Assembly (NCBI GenBank): GCA_963575645.1
Contig: OY754469.1
Span: forward strand, 41,250,753-41,314,752
Reading direction: 5' to 3'
Origin: Xanthostigma xanthostigma
Taxonomy: Eukaryota; Arthropoda; Insecta; Raphidioptera; Raphidiidae
DNA: 64,000 nucleotides
The notes under the pieces: generated by a model
What the model was told of the DNA's origin: nothing
Database searches by the model: none
What the model saw: only the letters and a program-made list of their open reading frames with translations
In this document: piece by piece, positions 1 to 11,004 of the stretch
Layout of the letters: every line of letters starts with the position of its first letter
Position numbering within the stretch: position 1 is the stretch's first letter
Translations under genes and position numbers: made by a program

Positions 1-54
1 CTCGAAAAATACGATAGTCACCACCTCACAGTGGAGCGTTTTAATTTAAAGTAG

Positions 55-717
55 TGTTACAGTCTCCCCGTTGGAACAACAAAGAATTTCGCGAGACGAC
101 AAACAGTTCGTTCTTGTAACAAAGACACACATTGTTGTCTAACAACAATCGACTCGCATTCTAACAATGAGACCTATATTGTTGTGGGATACAACAATCG
201 ACTTGATTGTTGTTTTAAAAATATACGTAGGTAAAAAGGGCTTTGTTGCCAAATTCCAGACAACAATGAAGGCAAGAAAGGAAAGAACGATCCATCGCCT
301 ATAAAAACCGCGAGATAGCTCACGATTGGGGGTCAATCATCATACGACAGTGATACATTGTGTGAACAATCGACATAAATTAACAGTCAGTGAACAATGC
401 TGAGGTTACTGCTAGGATAAATAAATAAATGAACTGTGTAAATAATAGTGTACGAAATAAATAGAACTGTATATAGTTAATAAAAAATTGTGTTAAATAA
501 ATTTTGTTGTGTTCCTGTGTTGTAAATAATCTGGTGTACATAGTTGTATAGTGACTTTATAATCTTCGTTAATTATTCTTTTATTTTGTTAGTCAGTATT
601 TGTTTTGTTTCTGTTAAGTATAAAAAAGTATTTTCGTTTGTGTATTTAACTGTTTTGTTAAATGTTTATTATTGTAAATAAATAATTTCCACCACGAACC
701 TGACAAGTTTTGTTACA
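55..717 (+). mobile_element. Solo LTR, BEL/Pao-like
   Basis: The segment begins TGTTACAGTCTCC and ends TTTTGTTACA, the TG...CA form of an LTR with TGTTAC termini common in BEL/Pao elements. A TATA-like ctataaaa lies near 298-305, followed by a start-like tcaatcat near 333-340, and the 3' half is T/A-rich with several aataaa-type signals, as in an LTR with promoter then polyadenylation region. No internal coding region follows. Its 5' part shares 'acaacaatcgac' and 'attgttgtgggA' type motifs with the palindromic unit at 16611-16861, so both belong to one family. Flanks gtag (left) and atag (right) could be a 4-bp duplication with one mismatch. The assignment to BEL/Pao is by terminal motif only. 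Confidence 0.6.
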
Positions 718-1206
718 ATAGTATATAAAACACATGAGATTATGGTATTTATGTCATTCTACAGCCAATAATAATACGTTACTTCGACACTATCGTAATG
801 ATATCCAAAATAAAGACAGCTTCATATGAGGCTGGTTTTGCCGCTGGAATCGCTGTAGGAACTTGTGCTGGCTGGCGCGCTGGCTCGCAAATTTCTTCAT
901 ATTTTTAGTTTTTGAAAAGTCATTATTTTGAACAAACTTTCAGCTTACCATGAAAACATTTCTTCACTAAATACATTTGTTATTCGTTTTAAATTTCAAA
1001 ACACTAATTTGTCTCTAATTGCATTTTCGCTAAACTTTTTGTACCTTTCAATGCACAAAGGTATAATAGATTCACTTTAAAGATTTTATTTTATTTGGTA
1101 CTTATTTAACTTTTTTCACACTTGAATTATTTTATCTATCAGTTTTGTAGATTTATAGAAATTAATCAAGTGAATCGTTTAAAAAAAGTGAGTTTGTCGT
1201 CTAAAT
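718..1206. other. No gene recognised; small MITE scrap
   Basis: AT-rich. Bases about 820-890 resemble the start of the CACACGAGG MITE family (compare 61401 onward: 'gaggctgattttgccgctag'). A 36-codon frame at 798-908 lies in this scrap and is explained by it. Confidence 0.5.
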
Positions 1207-1517
1207 CAGGAGTGTCCGACTAATTTTTCTAAAGGGCCATTTATAAGTTTTAGGGTGTGTTAGCGGGCCAGACTAAAACACATACTAAATTAAAATCTTT
1301 TTTTAGTTTAAATCAATTTTCATTTAAGGTAGTAAAAAGGGTGAATTATCTTGAGCTTGAGGATCCAGACTCCTGGGGTCTCTTGTTTTTGATAAGTTCA
1401 TTGACGTCAGGTGTCATATTTGATGTAGTTATTTTCAGAATCGATTCTGGTCGCGGGACGTATTGAGATGGCTTGAAGGCCGGATGCGGCCCGCGGGCCG
1501 TATCTTTGACATCACTG
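1207..1517. mobile_element. Non-autonomous hAT element (311 bp)
   Basis: The ends are CAGGAGTGTCCGAC and, read from the other side, CAGTGATGTCAAAG: the CAG-N-G terminal pattern of hAT elements. The GC-rich 'gcggcccgcgggccg' just inside the right end is typical of non-autonomous hATs. It is flanked by gtctaaat (1199-1206) and gtctaaag (1518-1525), an 8-bp target duplication with one mismatch, which is the hAT length. There is no transposase frame, so it would have needed an enzyme supplied from elsewhere. Confidence 0.85.
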
Positions 1518-1981
1518 GTCTAAAGGACATCGATCTGAGCAATAAATAGAGGAAACTTGGTTTTGATGTGACAGCTACGTGTAAAGTTTGAAGTTTCAAA
1601 TTAAAACCACTGATGGTATATTGTATAATACAAATGGTAGAACGTATTATTTCTGCAATAAAATTCCCGTCTACTTTGTCTAGCTGTGATACTGCTGACG
1701 CCTTCTTTTATTGTGAATCACGGCTGTTGCCTCTCAAGCCCCTAGCACCAGTATAGCACGGCTATTCACCCCGAGCTACCCTATTGCCGAACACGAGCTA
1801 TGTTTGAAATTCAAATCCTTTTAAATTTGAAATTCTTTCTCTGCACAGAGTCTGACTTAAAAAAATACACCTTTATAATATTGTAGATAAATTTAGAACA
1901 TATTTTGTTATGCCATTTTTGGTCAACATTTGTAAATAATTTTGCTGTGATAATGGTCACAGATTGCATTTTCTATCTCGT
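1518..1981. other. No feature recognised
   Basis: AT-rich with one short moderately GC-rich patch near 1690-1800. No frame, repeat or RNA gene that I recognise. Confidence 0.4.
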
Positions 1982-3087
1982 TTAAGAAGGTTGAGCCGTT
2001 TTACGAAGATAATGAAAAAAATCTGAAATAAAGTTTTTTGACGTGATAACGTCTTATAAATTGATGAAACACCGGCTGCACGCACGAAAAAGTGTCACGT
2101 TCCGCCTGAGCCTGAGCGTGCAAGCAAGAGCGCGGTATAAGCGATAGAGAGGCAGGATCGGCCCAAGCGTAGGCTTGTACGCATTTCTCTCTCTTCTCGC
2201 GTGACGTCCGAGAGTTCATCAATGTTTCTTTATGACGTTATCACGTAAAACTATCGTCCGTAAACCGACTTTACAGACAACCAATTTTTAATAGATTTTT
2301 TTATGACAAAATTTTCTGTAAAAAATCCAAAATCATTATATTAGGAGATTTATAAAGTTAAAAATTAAAAAAAAAAACTTTTACATGTAGTCTTATGGAA
2401 AATATGTCAACCTAGCATGCAAACGGTACATTTTAATTTTTTGCAAATAACCAAATAATGTCAGCAGTTCCGAAAACTAACTATATAAAGCATCGATGTC
2501 TTACGCATATTTTAATATTTTTTCCAATTTAATTAGGAGACTTTTAATCAATAAAAGTATACATGAGTATTATATAATATACATCAACTTACTTACCTAT
2601 ACTACATATTACCCCATATTGTATATTTTTTTATAGTGCATATAGCCTTTGATGCTGAGTACTTATATGTATACATATAAAAAAAAAAATCAATAATAAA
2701 AAATTATTAAACCTTAGCACTTTTCGATTATGGACTTTTATTCTTGAGAATTTTAACTGAATTTTCAACTTTTTAACGATTTAATTTTAATTTTTATTAC
2801 TTCTAATTTTTTTTTTAATTATTTACTGCAAAAAATATGTAAAATACAGATATTTTCATAAATAATATTTTTTCTAACCTTTGTACAAAAAATTCAAAAG
2901 TTAGTCCATTACGTAAAATACTGAAATAATTAATTAATATTAAAAAAAAAAAATTATTTATGCCTTTATGACAACAATTTATTGGTATCATCGACTTATA
3001 ACCTTTTGTAAAAATTTATTATGGAAAAGTTCCCATTTAGAATTCGACTTACTTTTGATTGGGACTGTAACACTTCAACCTCCTTAA
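1982..3087 (-). mobile_element. TTAAGGAGG-TIR element, copy 1, with nested insertion
   Basis: It starts TTAAGAAGGTTGA and ends TCAACCTCCTTAA, inverted termini shared with the copies at 27138-27827 and 50085-51501. Internal sequence matches those copies in reverse, for example the right end 'gaattcgacttacttttgat'. No coding frame. It could belong to a TTAA-targeting group such as piggyBac, but whether TTAA is target or TIR cannot be decided here. A second element (2039-2283) sits inside it. Confidence 0.75.
2039..2283 (+). mobile_element. GACGTGATAACG element, short copy, nested
   Basis: It begins GACGTGATAACGTCTTATA, has GACGTTATCACGT near its right side, and ends with about 36 bases finishing 'gacaaccaa'. 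The same ends bound 50160-50857 and, inverted, 52202-52894. It interrupts the TTAAGGAGG element in an A/T tract: host sequence resumes on both sides when compared with 27138-27827. The internal part differs from the long copies, so this is a deletion or alternative form. Confidence 0.7.
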
Positions 3088-3602
3088 AATAAGAGTACTA
3101 GAGTACGACTCTGGCGATAGAAAAAAGTGGAGTTGCAGATGGAAAATTCGCAACTGATATAAGAATAAGGAGCAATCACTTATATTGCTTTTTAAAATTC
3201 ACCGACTCGTAAACTGTCGTGAAAATCGAAAATTGTCAGTTTTTGTAAAACATATATATCCATTATTCTGCCATATTTACAAACACTTATTTTAATCACA
3301 ATGTCTTATATCTGCCACATGTTATTTTTGTATATATTCCGTCAAAATATTTATTCTCAAAATATTATTTTTATATAATATAGCATCGGAAAACGTCACG
3401 TGTTCTTAGTATTGATCAAAACCCTCTTTTTTTATTGCTTCGTCCAAAACAGAATACTGTTTATCACAAAGTGTTTTTTCTGCCGTACCAGCATTTTATA
3501 ATATGTAATTCGTAGACTTTTCACACGTATGTTTAGACAGTAAATCCGTATTTAGACTGTCGTTTTTTTAGTAAACATTTTGTTAAAACTAAATTTCATT
3601 TA
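3088..3602. other. No feature recognised
   Basis: AT-rich sequence without a frame, hairpin or dispersed repeat that I could match elsewhere in the window. Confidence 0.4.
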
Positions 3603-3644
3603 TTACCAATGTTTCGCTAGTGGCCACTAGCGAAACATTGGTAA
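3603..3644. repeat. 42-bp perfect palindrome
   Basis: The 21-base half ttaccaatgtttcgctagtg plus g is followed immediately by its exact reverse complement, with no spacer. The right half is also the first part of the direct repeat at 3622-3725. Confidence 0.9.
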
Positions 3645-3725
3645 AGCTTATTTACTTATGATGCTCTACCAAAAACCTTTCTTCATAGTAACATTCTATT
3701 GGATCAACACTACTTTATACTGAAG
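3622..3725 (+). repeat. Direct repeat, copy 1 (about 104 bp)
   Basis: From ggccactagcgaaacattgg to ctactttatactgaag it matches 4002-4105 with only a few substitutions. The copies are 380 bases apart. Possibly the two remaining ends of one element; no coding content. Confidence 0.85.
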
Positions 3726-4001
3726 ACATCAATTATTTTGGATATCGCACCGGGTTAATGGTCCTTATGGGTTTCTACAATTTTGTTTGCACATCTTACG
3801 GACAACAAGCATCGCACATGTTGAAATGTTTAGCAAGTATGTATAAAAATCACAAAATTCCAAATGTGAAAGAGACTTTTTATTGAAATGTAGATCAAAC
3901 AATGTGTTTCCAAATTTTATTTCTAATTCTTGCAAATGTGTTCACAATCAAATCAATGGGCATCACCCCTTTAAAAATAAAACTGTAAATTTTATTAACA
4001 A

Positions 4002-4105
4002 GGCCACTAGCGAAACATTGGTAAAGCTTATTTACTTATGATCCTCAACGAAAAACCTTCCTTCATCGTAACATTCTATTGGATCAACACTACTTTATAC
4101 TGAAG
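4002..4105 (+). repeat. Direct repeat, copy 2 (about 104 bp)
   Basis: Second copy of 3622-3725. It lacks the mirrored half that makes the 42-bp palindrome at copy 1. Confidence 0.85.
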
Positions 4106-4117
4106 TATATTATAATA

Positions 4118-4310
4118 CTAGCTGTCCGGCCCGGTTCACCCGGGTGCGATAGATATAATTCTGCAAAATGTATTTCGTTTGCGGCCCGGCGTCTGAACTA
4201 ATAGCTTTGAGCAAATTCTACCAGATTTGCTTCTGAACTAATAACTTTGAGTAAATTCTACCAAAACCAGCTCCTTGTGGAGCGGTCTTAATATTAAATC
4301 GACAATCTAT
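4118..4310 (+). repeat. 'acccgggtg' dispersed repeat, truncated
   Basis: It begins actagctgtccggcccggtt then cacccgggtgcgatag, and shares the following 'ataattctgcaaaatg' block with 17367-17760 and 32038-32425. I interpret the family as RTE-type LINE or SINE 3' fragments that are abundant in Lepidoptera; that placement is from memory of such repeats. The 3' end seen in other copies is missing. Confidence 0.6.
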
Positions 4311-5031
4311 TGTAAAAAACGATTTAAAAAAATTAGACTGGCTGGTCAGTTGACTAAATTGTTTCACTATAGCATCCTCTGTGAGTAAATGGTAACGTCT
4401 CTTGAATAAATAAGCAAGACATTGAAGGTGTAAGTAGGGATTTACACACCAAAAAAAAAATGTGGAGATGATATTTTATTATTTTTCCAAGCCTGTTTTA
4501 CACCATTTATGTTTTATGTCTTTACGTTGCTCGCCACTGAGCAAAATGGTATGTTATTTTTTACAAAGCATAAAATACGTAGTACCTCAGACACAATGTA
4601 CATCACATGGGAGACAAAACAATAATTTTAAAGTATACAAGGTTAGCGGAACTACCACTTTTTTACTTTTTTTAAATTTAATTTACTTTTATTCTGTTGT
4701 TTTATTATACCCTTTCATGTTTTTTTTTTTTTAATAGAAAACAAAAAATATAATTTTATTTTAATTAAATAAAGCTCAAAAATTTACTTATTTATAGGAC
4801 AATAACAAATTATAAACAATAATTTTAAAGTATACAAAGTTAACAAAACTATCATAATAATTTAATATACTTTTATTTTGTTATATTATTCCCTTTCATT
4901 TTGCCTTCTTTATAATAGAATCCAAAAAATTAAATTTTGATTGAATTAAATATAACTTATTTAATTACAATAACAATAACAAATCATATACGAACAAAAA
5001 ATCCAAGGTATCGCGAGACCCTAAAAATGAT
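4311..5031. repeat. AT-rich spacer containing a ~140-bp direct duplication
   Basis: Bases about 4620-4760 and 4818-4935 are diverged direct copies: both start aataattttaaagtatacaa and contain 'ttttattatac/ttatattattcc' then 'ataga..c.aaaaaat'. No gene. A 90-codon frame at 4462 is low-complexity and not credible. Confidence 0.55.
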
Positions 5032-5599
5032 AGAGTGCCCGTCGGCAAAAATTTTACTGACACATACTCTCCCCAAACTTTGTATATGGCTTCATTAGGC
5101 CTAGTCTGACACCTATTTCCTCTATGACTTTTCTTGATTTTGGGGCCCTTTCCCTCTAAATTTTCCGAAAGATGTCGTTTTGACGACATGTAAAAATTTA
5201 TAGATACTGTTTATTTTTTTAATTAGATAGCTTAAAAACTTCAACCAAAACGCTAAAATAATGTTCTCTGACAAATAACATGAACCATTTAAAATGTCTG
5301 ACACTTCCAATATGTTCGACATAATATGTTCAGACATTTTAAATGGTTCATGTTATTTGTCAGAGAACATTATTTTAGTGTTTTGGTTGAAGTTTTTAAG
5401 CTATCTAATTAAAAAAATAAACAGTATCTATAAATTTTTACATGTCGTCAAAACGACATCTTTCAGAAAATTTAGAGGGAAAACGTCCCAAAATCAAGAA
5501 AAGTCATAGAGGAAATAGGTGTCAGACTAGGCCTAATGAAGCCATATACAAAGTTTGGGGAGAGTATGTGTCAGTAAAATTTTTGCCGACGGGCACTCT
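5032..5599. mobile_element. Fold-back element, 269-bp arms, 30-bp loop
   Basis: Arms 5032-5300 and 5331-5599 are near-identical inverted copies; the outer ends read agagtgcccgtcggcaaaaa and its complement. A third arm-like copy is at 41268-41603 and a 20-base scrap is at 35819-35836, so this is a repeat family and not a one-off inversion. Each arm carries a reading frame outward from the loop (right arm 5442-5612, 56 codons, starting MSSKRHLSENLEGKR). The frame is damaged in the 41-kb copy. No transposase is visible. It would form a long hairpin if transcribed. Confidence 0.85.
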
Positions 5600-6214
5600 G
5601 ACTATGGTGTAAGTACTTTGATTAGAATTATGACGTCAATTGACCACTAATGTTACTTTTTGATATATGTTGACATGTGTTAATTAATTAATTAATCGAA
5701 AAAAAATCGGAAATTCTTAGATGTTTAAAGTAAAAAAAAATCTATTGAAATCAAAAACTTAATTTTAATATTAATTTTAAAAATTAGTGGATCATCTCAA
5801 AATATTGTAATAAAAATTTTCTTCTTTTACACGCTGCAAATTGTACCCCCAAGCTACGAAAAAAACGTTTTATTATTCGACCTATCGTAGTATTCATAAT
5901 TCAGCTTAAAAGTATCTGTATTTGTACCTGTAATACACGTGCCACGGAAACTTCGTTAGATCTAGATGAACCAATCACAACTGTCAACACCAAGTGTAGC
6001 TTCCTTCATGTACAAACCTCTTCATTTCTCTCGCTTACATTCTCTGACGTCAGAATGCCTTTGATCATAATATGACAGGTATACTGATGATAGTGCCTAA
6101 TTTTATCTGTGATAATACCTACACTGTACAATGTACAAAATTCTAGCATGCATCTCTTCTGCGCATGCGTCGCTCATTCCCAAAAACACCAGGCCTCTTT
6201 ATTTTTACACAGTC
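5600..6214. other. No feature recognised
   Basis: AT-rich, with short poly-A runs and a ttaattaattaattaa run near 5680. No credible frame. Confidence 0.4.
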
Positions 6215-6664
6215 TAAAGGTCACTGCACACGAGGCTAGAAATGCTGCTGGATTCCTTGCTGGATTTGCCTACTAGTTTTCTAGCGCTGGTTTTCTTGAT
6301 TGCTGTTAAGTGCTCGCTTCACACGAGATTATTTTTCAAGTTTGTTTTGTGGATAGATCTGATGCGCGCGCAGTGACAGAATATAAACACAGAGCAAAAC
6401 GGATCTGTTGTCTGGCAGAATGACGCCATGTGGGCGTTTGTCAAGTGCACACGTGAAGATACTGCTTCCTGATTGGTTCTCGCTCATACCTAGCCGCAAA
6501 TCTAGCAGGGAAAATAGCCCCTGTTCTAATTTTAAAACCTATCTTCTGAGCTAGCAAGGCAGCCCGCAGTGACGTCATTTCCAGCTTCGTACCCAGCCTA
6601 CTGGCTAGCAGGACTCCTAGCAGCGTTTCTAGCAGCATTTCTAACCTCGTGTGCAGCGGCCTTA
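6215..6664. mobile_element. CACACGAGG MITE, full-length copy (450 bp)
   Basis: The ends read TAAAGGTCACTGCACACGAGG and, from the other side, TAAGGCCGCTGCACACGAGG, giving inverted termini of about 35 bases with few mismatches. Internal landmarks recur in the other copies: 'gatgcgcgcgcagtgacag', 'ttcctgattggttct' and 'gcccgcagtgacgtcatttcc'. Related copies are at 19622-19990, 29681-30615, 57010-57260 and 61391-61735. There is no coding frame. No unambiguous target duplication was seen, so the superfamily is undecided. Confidence 0.8.
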
Positions 6665-7189
6665 ACAGACGAAAAAGAAAATGGCGGCCTGACGTGTTGT
6701 ATACAAGTCAAACACCTGAGAAGATTGCAAGAAAATTGAGTGGGACAAAAATATTGTTGACTTACAAAGCTGTAGAACTTGTTAATTGGGGCTTTGTAAT
6801 AATAATAATAATAATATTTATTTCACTCTGTGTACACCAAAAGTGAAGAGTAAGTCAAAAAATACAATATATTTAAAATACAATATTAAAAAATTAGTCG
6901 TAAAAATGTCATTTTAATGAAGGTATAATAGACATAATTAGCCAAAATTGTATACATACAATTTTGGCGAATTTTAATCGATATTCTTGATAGACTTATA
7001 GGAGTTATATACCTACACCCGCTGAATAAATCATTGATCTTCAGCATTTCTTAAACGTCTCGAGTTAGCTATTGCTCTGTGTTATATAGAGTTAATCTAC
7101 TCCATACTGTGTTTAACTGTCACAAGCAGTTTTGTCTTTGCTATCATATCCGTGTTCACTTCATTTACCGCTAAAGGTATAGGCTAGTG
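6665..7189. other. AT-rich spacer with short (AAT)n run
   Basis: An ataataataataat run lies near 6799-6816, followed by tatttatttcactctgtg, resembling a retroposon tail. Otherwise nothing is recognised. Confidence 0.4.
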
Positions 7190-7560
7190 ATGTAACGAAT
7201 GCCAATTGCACATACCGCTAACCTAGCTGTATGTGTTTTATTATCGCTTTGCGCGTCAGAGCTGACTTTCGTTCATACAAGAAGTTATATATAAGTTAAT
7301 TTCACACGAAATTCATTCAAATTGTAGCTTTTTGAACAGAGGAGATTGTGATCTATAAAACAGAACCATTTTTAAATGCATTCGAGTTCATAAATACAAC
7401 TAAAATTGTAATTGAAAATCACGAACAGCAGTTGTCGGTTGGTCTGTACGTATGTACGTCCGAGCTCTACAGATCGCAATTTTGGTCGGATCGCCTTAGG
7501 TTATATTTTATTCACTTTGTTTTCTATCAGATCAGAACCCTATTTAAATTCATTAAAATG
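7190..7560 (+). repeat. Dispersed repeat, inverted partner of 30660-31010
   Basis: Shared blocks include 'cgctttgcgcgtcagagctg', 'acgaacagcagttgtcg' and 'cgagctctacagatcgcaat'; the partner carries them in reverse order and orientation. Unclassified; the frames inside are incidental. Confidence 0.75.
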
Positions 7561-7580
7561 TGTTCAGTAGTTTAACTTTT

Positions 7581-7790
7581 ACCCGACTGCGGCGCAGCCA
7601 AAAGGAAGGGTTATGCGTTTAGCAGTCTATGTATGTTTGTATTTACGGATACGCCTGAACTATTCATCCGATTTTGATAAATAAGGTGTCAATTGATTCT
7701 TTAATGGTCCGAGTAACATAGGCTACATTTATTTTTAAATTTTGTCGAGAAATACGCGAATATTCGATACACCACTAGTATAGACTGAGA
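7581..7790 (+). repeat. 'ACCCGACTGCG' dispersed repeat
   Basis: It begins acccgactgcggcgcagcc then aaaaggaagggttatgcg, a start I associate with a common lepidopteran interspersed repeat, and ends near cactagtatagac. Single copy in this window; no coding content. Confidence 0.45.
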
Positions 7791-8415
7791 TACTGCCTGC
7801 ATTTGAGGTTTGGAAGTCAGCAAAGTTTATAAATATTATTTTAGTAACTTACTCTTGTTTTGTATAAACATGTCAACTATAAAGGCAACGTGTTTTTAAA
7901 GTATAAGCTTTCAAGATAGTACCAACTGCCTCTGTATACACATATTGCAATTTATTTCATATACGATGCTTTCTTCTTAGATAGTCAATTTCCGCTCTCG
8001 CCGATGATTTATAAAAGAAATTGTTTTTTTTTTGTAGCAGTTGTTTTTTATATTTAAGACTACAAGCATCTCAGAATTGAGTATTTGAGCATATTGTACG
8101 CGAAAAATACAGACACGTTTAATGGTAATTCGTAAATCTAAATATACGTCTGATTTACTCCTCAATAAATAATATTATCAATCAATTTTTGTTATTATTT
8201 TTTCACAAAAAATTATGTCATTAAAAAAATTTTGATTCAGAAAAAACTTACACATTTTTATTATTATTAAATCATTATTACATTTAGTATTTTCTTGGCT
8301 TAATTGTTATTCTGCAGAAGATCCAAATCCAGATCGAAACGTTAATCGAATTGTAATTGAATGATTTGTTAATATATTGTCTGAATAATATTGTCGTTAA
8401 TTTTATTTATTTATA
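7791..8415. other. No gene; one Penelope-like motif
   Basis: AT-rich. Near 8315-8360 the sequence 'gaagatccaaatccagatcg' followed by aaacgtta resembles a short stem with a cgaaacgt tail, comparable with 11080-11150 and 61000-61100. Confidence 0.35.
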
Positions 8416-8760
8416 ACTATAGCGGTCCCACCCGGTTTTACCCGGGTGCAAAAGAACAAATGGGTGGGGGGGTACATGAGTACGCAAATTCATCTTAGTT
8501 TACCGAAATGAATGTTGTGTCCAAATTTCATGATGATCGTAGTTACCGTTCAAAAATTATTGTCGGACGGACAAATTTTGAGTTACATTTTTCATTGATG
8601 CTCCGCTCCTATTGGTCGTAGCGTGATATTATATAGCCTATAGCCTTCCTCGATAAATGGGCTCTCCAACAATTTTGTTTTCAATTCAAACCAGTAGTTT
8701 CTGAGATTAGCGCGTTCAACCAAACAAACAAACTCTTCAGCTCTATATATTAGTATAGAT
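8416..8760 (+). repeat. 'acccgggtg' dispersed repeat, near full length
   Basis: It starts actatagcggtcccacccgg and ends in tatatattagtatagatt after aaacaaacaaactcttcagc. Both ends are visible, so this copy defines the family's length here (~345 bp). It reads as a non-autonomous retroposon, probably RTE-type. Related pieces: 18462-19025, 26960-27105. Confidence 0.65.
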
Positions 8761-8839
8761 TCGTAAATGTTATAAATTTTATTAAAACGGATTTTTCTGT
8801 TATTATAAATTAATTAATAGAATGTAGCATAAAATAGTA

Positions 8840-9190
8840 TATTACATCACAAGGGCCGAAAGTTGAATTTTCGGCCCTGCGCGTCATGAGCCCGAGGCGA
8901 AGCCGAGGGCATCATGACGCGCAGGGTCGAGATTTCAACTTTAAGGCCCGTGTAGTGTATACGATTTTTCTTCATATCCGCTCGAAAGTACGTACTTTCG
9001 TCAGCAGGGACGAAAGATTGACATTTACTCCTAGTGAGAACGGCGGGAGGAAAAAATTTCTCATGCGTATTTATAATTAGGGTTACCGCTGTCATTTAAT
9101 ATAATAAATAACAGGGAGGAAATGTCAAACTTTCGTCCCTGCTATAAGGGACGAAAGTACGTACTTTCGATCGAGGTATGAAGAAAAAGA
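8840..9190. mobile_element. Fold-back/hairpin repeat pair
   Basis: Two adjacent inverted structures. At 8847-8950 'tttcggccctgcgcgtcatg' pairs with 'catgacgcgcagggtcgaga' around a GC-rich loop. At about 8970-9185 'ttcttcatatccgctcg' and cgaaagtacgtactttcg pair with the mirrored 'tcgaggtatgaagaa' side; cgaaagtacgtactttcg is itself palindromic. The two ORFs that can be drawn across it are mirror artefacts. Confidence 0.75.
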
Positions 9191-9980
9191 ATTTTTAGGA
9201 ATTGGTCGTGCTGGTAAAGTCTGCGCGGTATTTAAAAAATATAAATCTAATTTTTCACAAAACTTCTGTACAAATACTCATTAAATGATAAAGTGAAAAA
9301 AATGGAGAATTATTTTTTGTGTAGCATAAATATGAAACGGTCCTGGATTTGAGAGACTATTGCTATCCTTGACCTTATTTTAAATTCCATTAATCCATCC
9401 ATCATTGTATCTTATTATACATGTTTTCAAGGTAATAAGAAATTGGATCATGGGTCAAACCCTGAAGCTATTAGTAGCGGAAGGAAAAAAAATAAAAATA
9501 AATATAAAACATTATAAATAAGTGAGTGAACTCCATCAAACGTCCTTGACCTTTATCTACACTATAAACTTGATAATCATGAGTCATGACCAATCGCGAC
9601 GAACACGAAATTGCGCAATTTTACTGCTTCATCCATGTGTAAAGAAATTGAAGTGCGGTCTTAAGAAACCGACTGCTTGGAAATCAGGAACGCATTGGCG
9701 TTTCTGTCGGTTTTTGTGCTTTTATTAGATCAACATCTTAGAGCTTTTGAAGTAAAACTTCTTTAGGCACGCTTGACTTGGGGAGTAAGCTGGTAAATGC
9801 CTGACGAAATCGTTTACGGAAGTGCATCATCGCGATGCTTGACGAAATCGTTTCGTGTTGACTTTTATTGATTAACTCATAGTCATTTGAGTGTTGACTT
9901 TTATTTTTTCATTTATTTTTTTTTTAATTATGACACGCTCAGCTGCTATGGCTATATGCGTGGAATGTTATATTACTGTC
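9191..9980. other. No gene recognised
   Basis: AT-rich with two short direct repeats of gacgaaatcgttt near 9805 and 9842 and of gttgacttttatt near 9858 and 9893. Confidence 0.4.

Positions 9981-10025
<45 letters not shown>
9981..10025 (+). repeat. (ATT)n microsatellite
   Basis: About fifteen uninterrupted ATT units. Confidence 0.95.
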
Positions 10026-10026
<1 letters not shown>

Positions 10027-10094
10027 GGTTCACTTAGTAGAGTCAGGTAAATATGTTGGTGGGCACCATATTTTATTGTCAGGTAAGTAGACAC

Positions 10095-10390
10095 ATCACT
10101 TTTATTGATTATTATTAAAATTAGAGTTTAAAAACACAAAAAACACCTCTTTTAGCAATGTGCACTAAAAAGATAAAAATAATTTTTCAATTTTAAGTTC
10201 CCCAACTCGATATAATTAAATTTTTGAATAAGCTCAAAAAGCTTAAATCATTAAATTATATCGAGTTAGGGGACTTCCTATCGTTTTTGATCTTTAAATT
10301 GAAAAATTATTTTTTTACTTTATAATTCACATTGCTATAAGAGAGTGTTTTTTGACTCTAATTTTGTACTATAATAAAACACTTATAAAA
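10095..10390. mobile_element. Imperfect hairpin MITE (~295 bp)
   Basis: The left arm (attaaaattagagttt ... agcaatgtg) pairs with the right arm (cacattgctataag ... actctaatttt) with mismatches. The inner stem 'aactcgatataattaa' / 'ttaaattatatcgagtt' is almost perfect. No frame. Confidence 0.7.
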
Positions 10391-11004
10391 TAAATCATTT
10401 AACAGATGATACATAGGCAACCGGAAAACTTTTTTAATGTTGAATAGAATTTTGGTATACTAGAAAACATTCTAAATAGTTTATTATAGTATTTTCTGTA
10501 GGTATAGAATTGTTTACATAACTTCTTTCAATCTATCAGCTCTATTTACGAACAGCTATTACCGAAAATATGCATTGATGTTTATTACAAAATCTGACAA
10601 CGATAAATGGAACACGTCATTTTTAAACTGTCGTTTTTCATTTATCTTTGTCGTATTTTAACTGCGGCTATCGCTGTTTACCATTATCGACGGAACATAA
10701 ATACTCCATTTTTCGTTTTTTATAATCATTGTCCGGTATCTACGACTAATAATAGTGATTTAATATTTCCCCAAACATAATGCATTTATTTTTAAAAGTC
10801 GTACTGAATATTTATTTGTTTAAAAGAGCCAGAAAAAAATATTGAAATAAAAAATAGAGATATATTTTCTGTTTAAATAAACCAGTCATAGTTTGAAAAT
10901 TTTCCAAGTGTAATAAATAAAACGCCGTGTGACGACATGAAATAAAGTTTTGACAATGATCCCAATTTAGTGATTCAATATAGGACGATTTTTAAGTTGA
11001 TTTT
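10391..11004. other. No feature recognised
   Basis: AT-rich and without frames or matches elsewhere. Confidence 0.4.

Noticed and set aside
798..908. 36-codon frame with GxxxG-like motifs, possible small membrane protein
   Set aside because: It overlaps a scrap of the CACACGAGG MITE ('gaggctggttttgccgctgg'), which explains its sequence.
4462..4734. 90-codon hydrophobic frame
   Set aside because: Follows T-rich low-complexity sequence and a diverged duplication; no signal or domain is credible.
5122..5509. Two 71-codon frames, one per strand, with the same translation
   Set aside because: They are mirror images created by the fold-back arms. Changes between copies in that frame are largely non-synonymous, so it is not under coding constraint.
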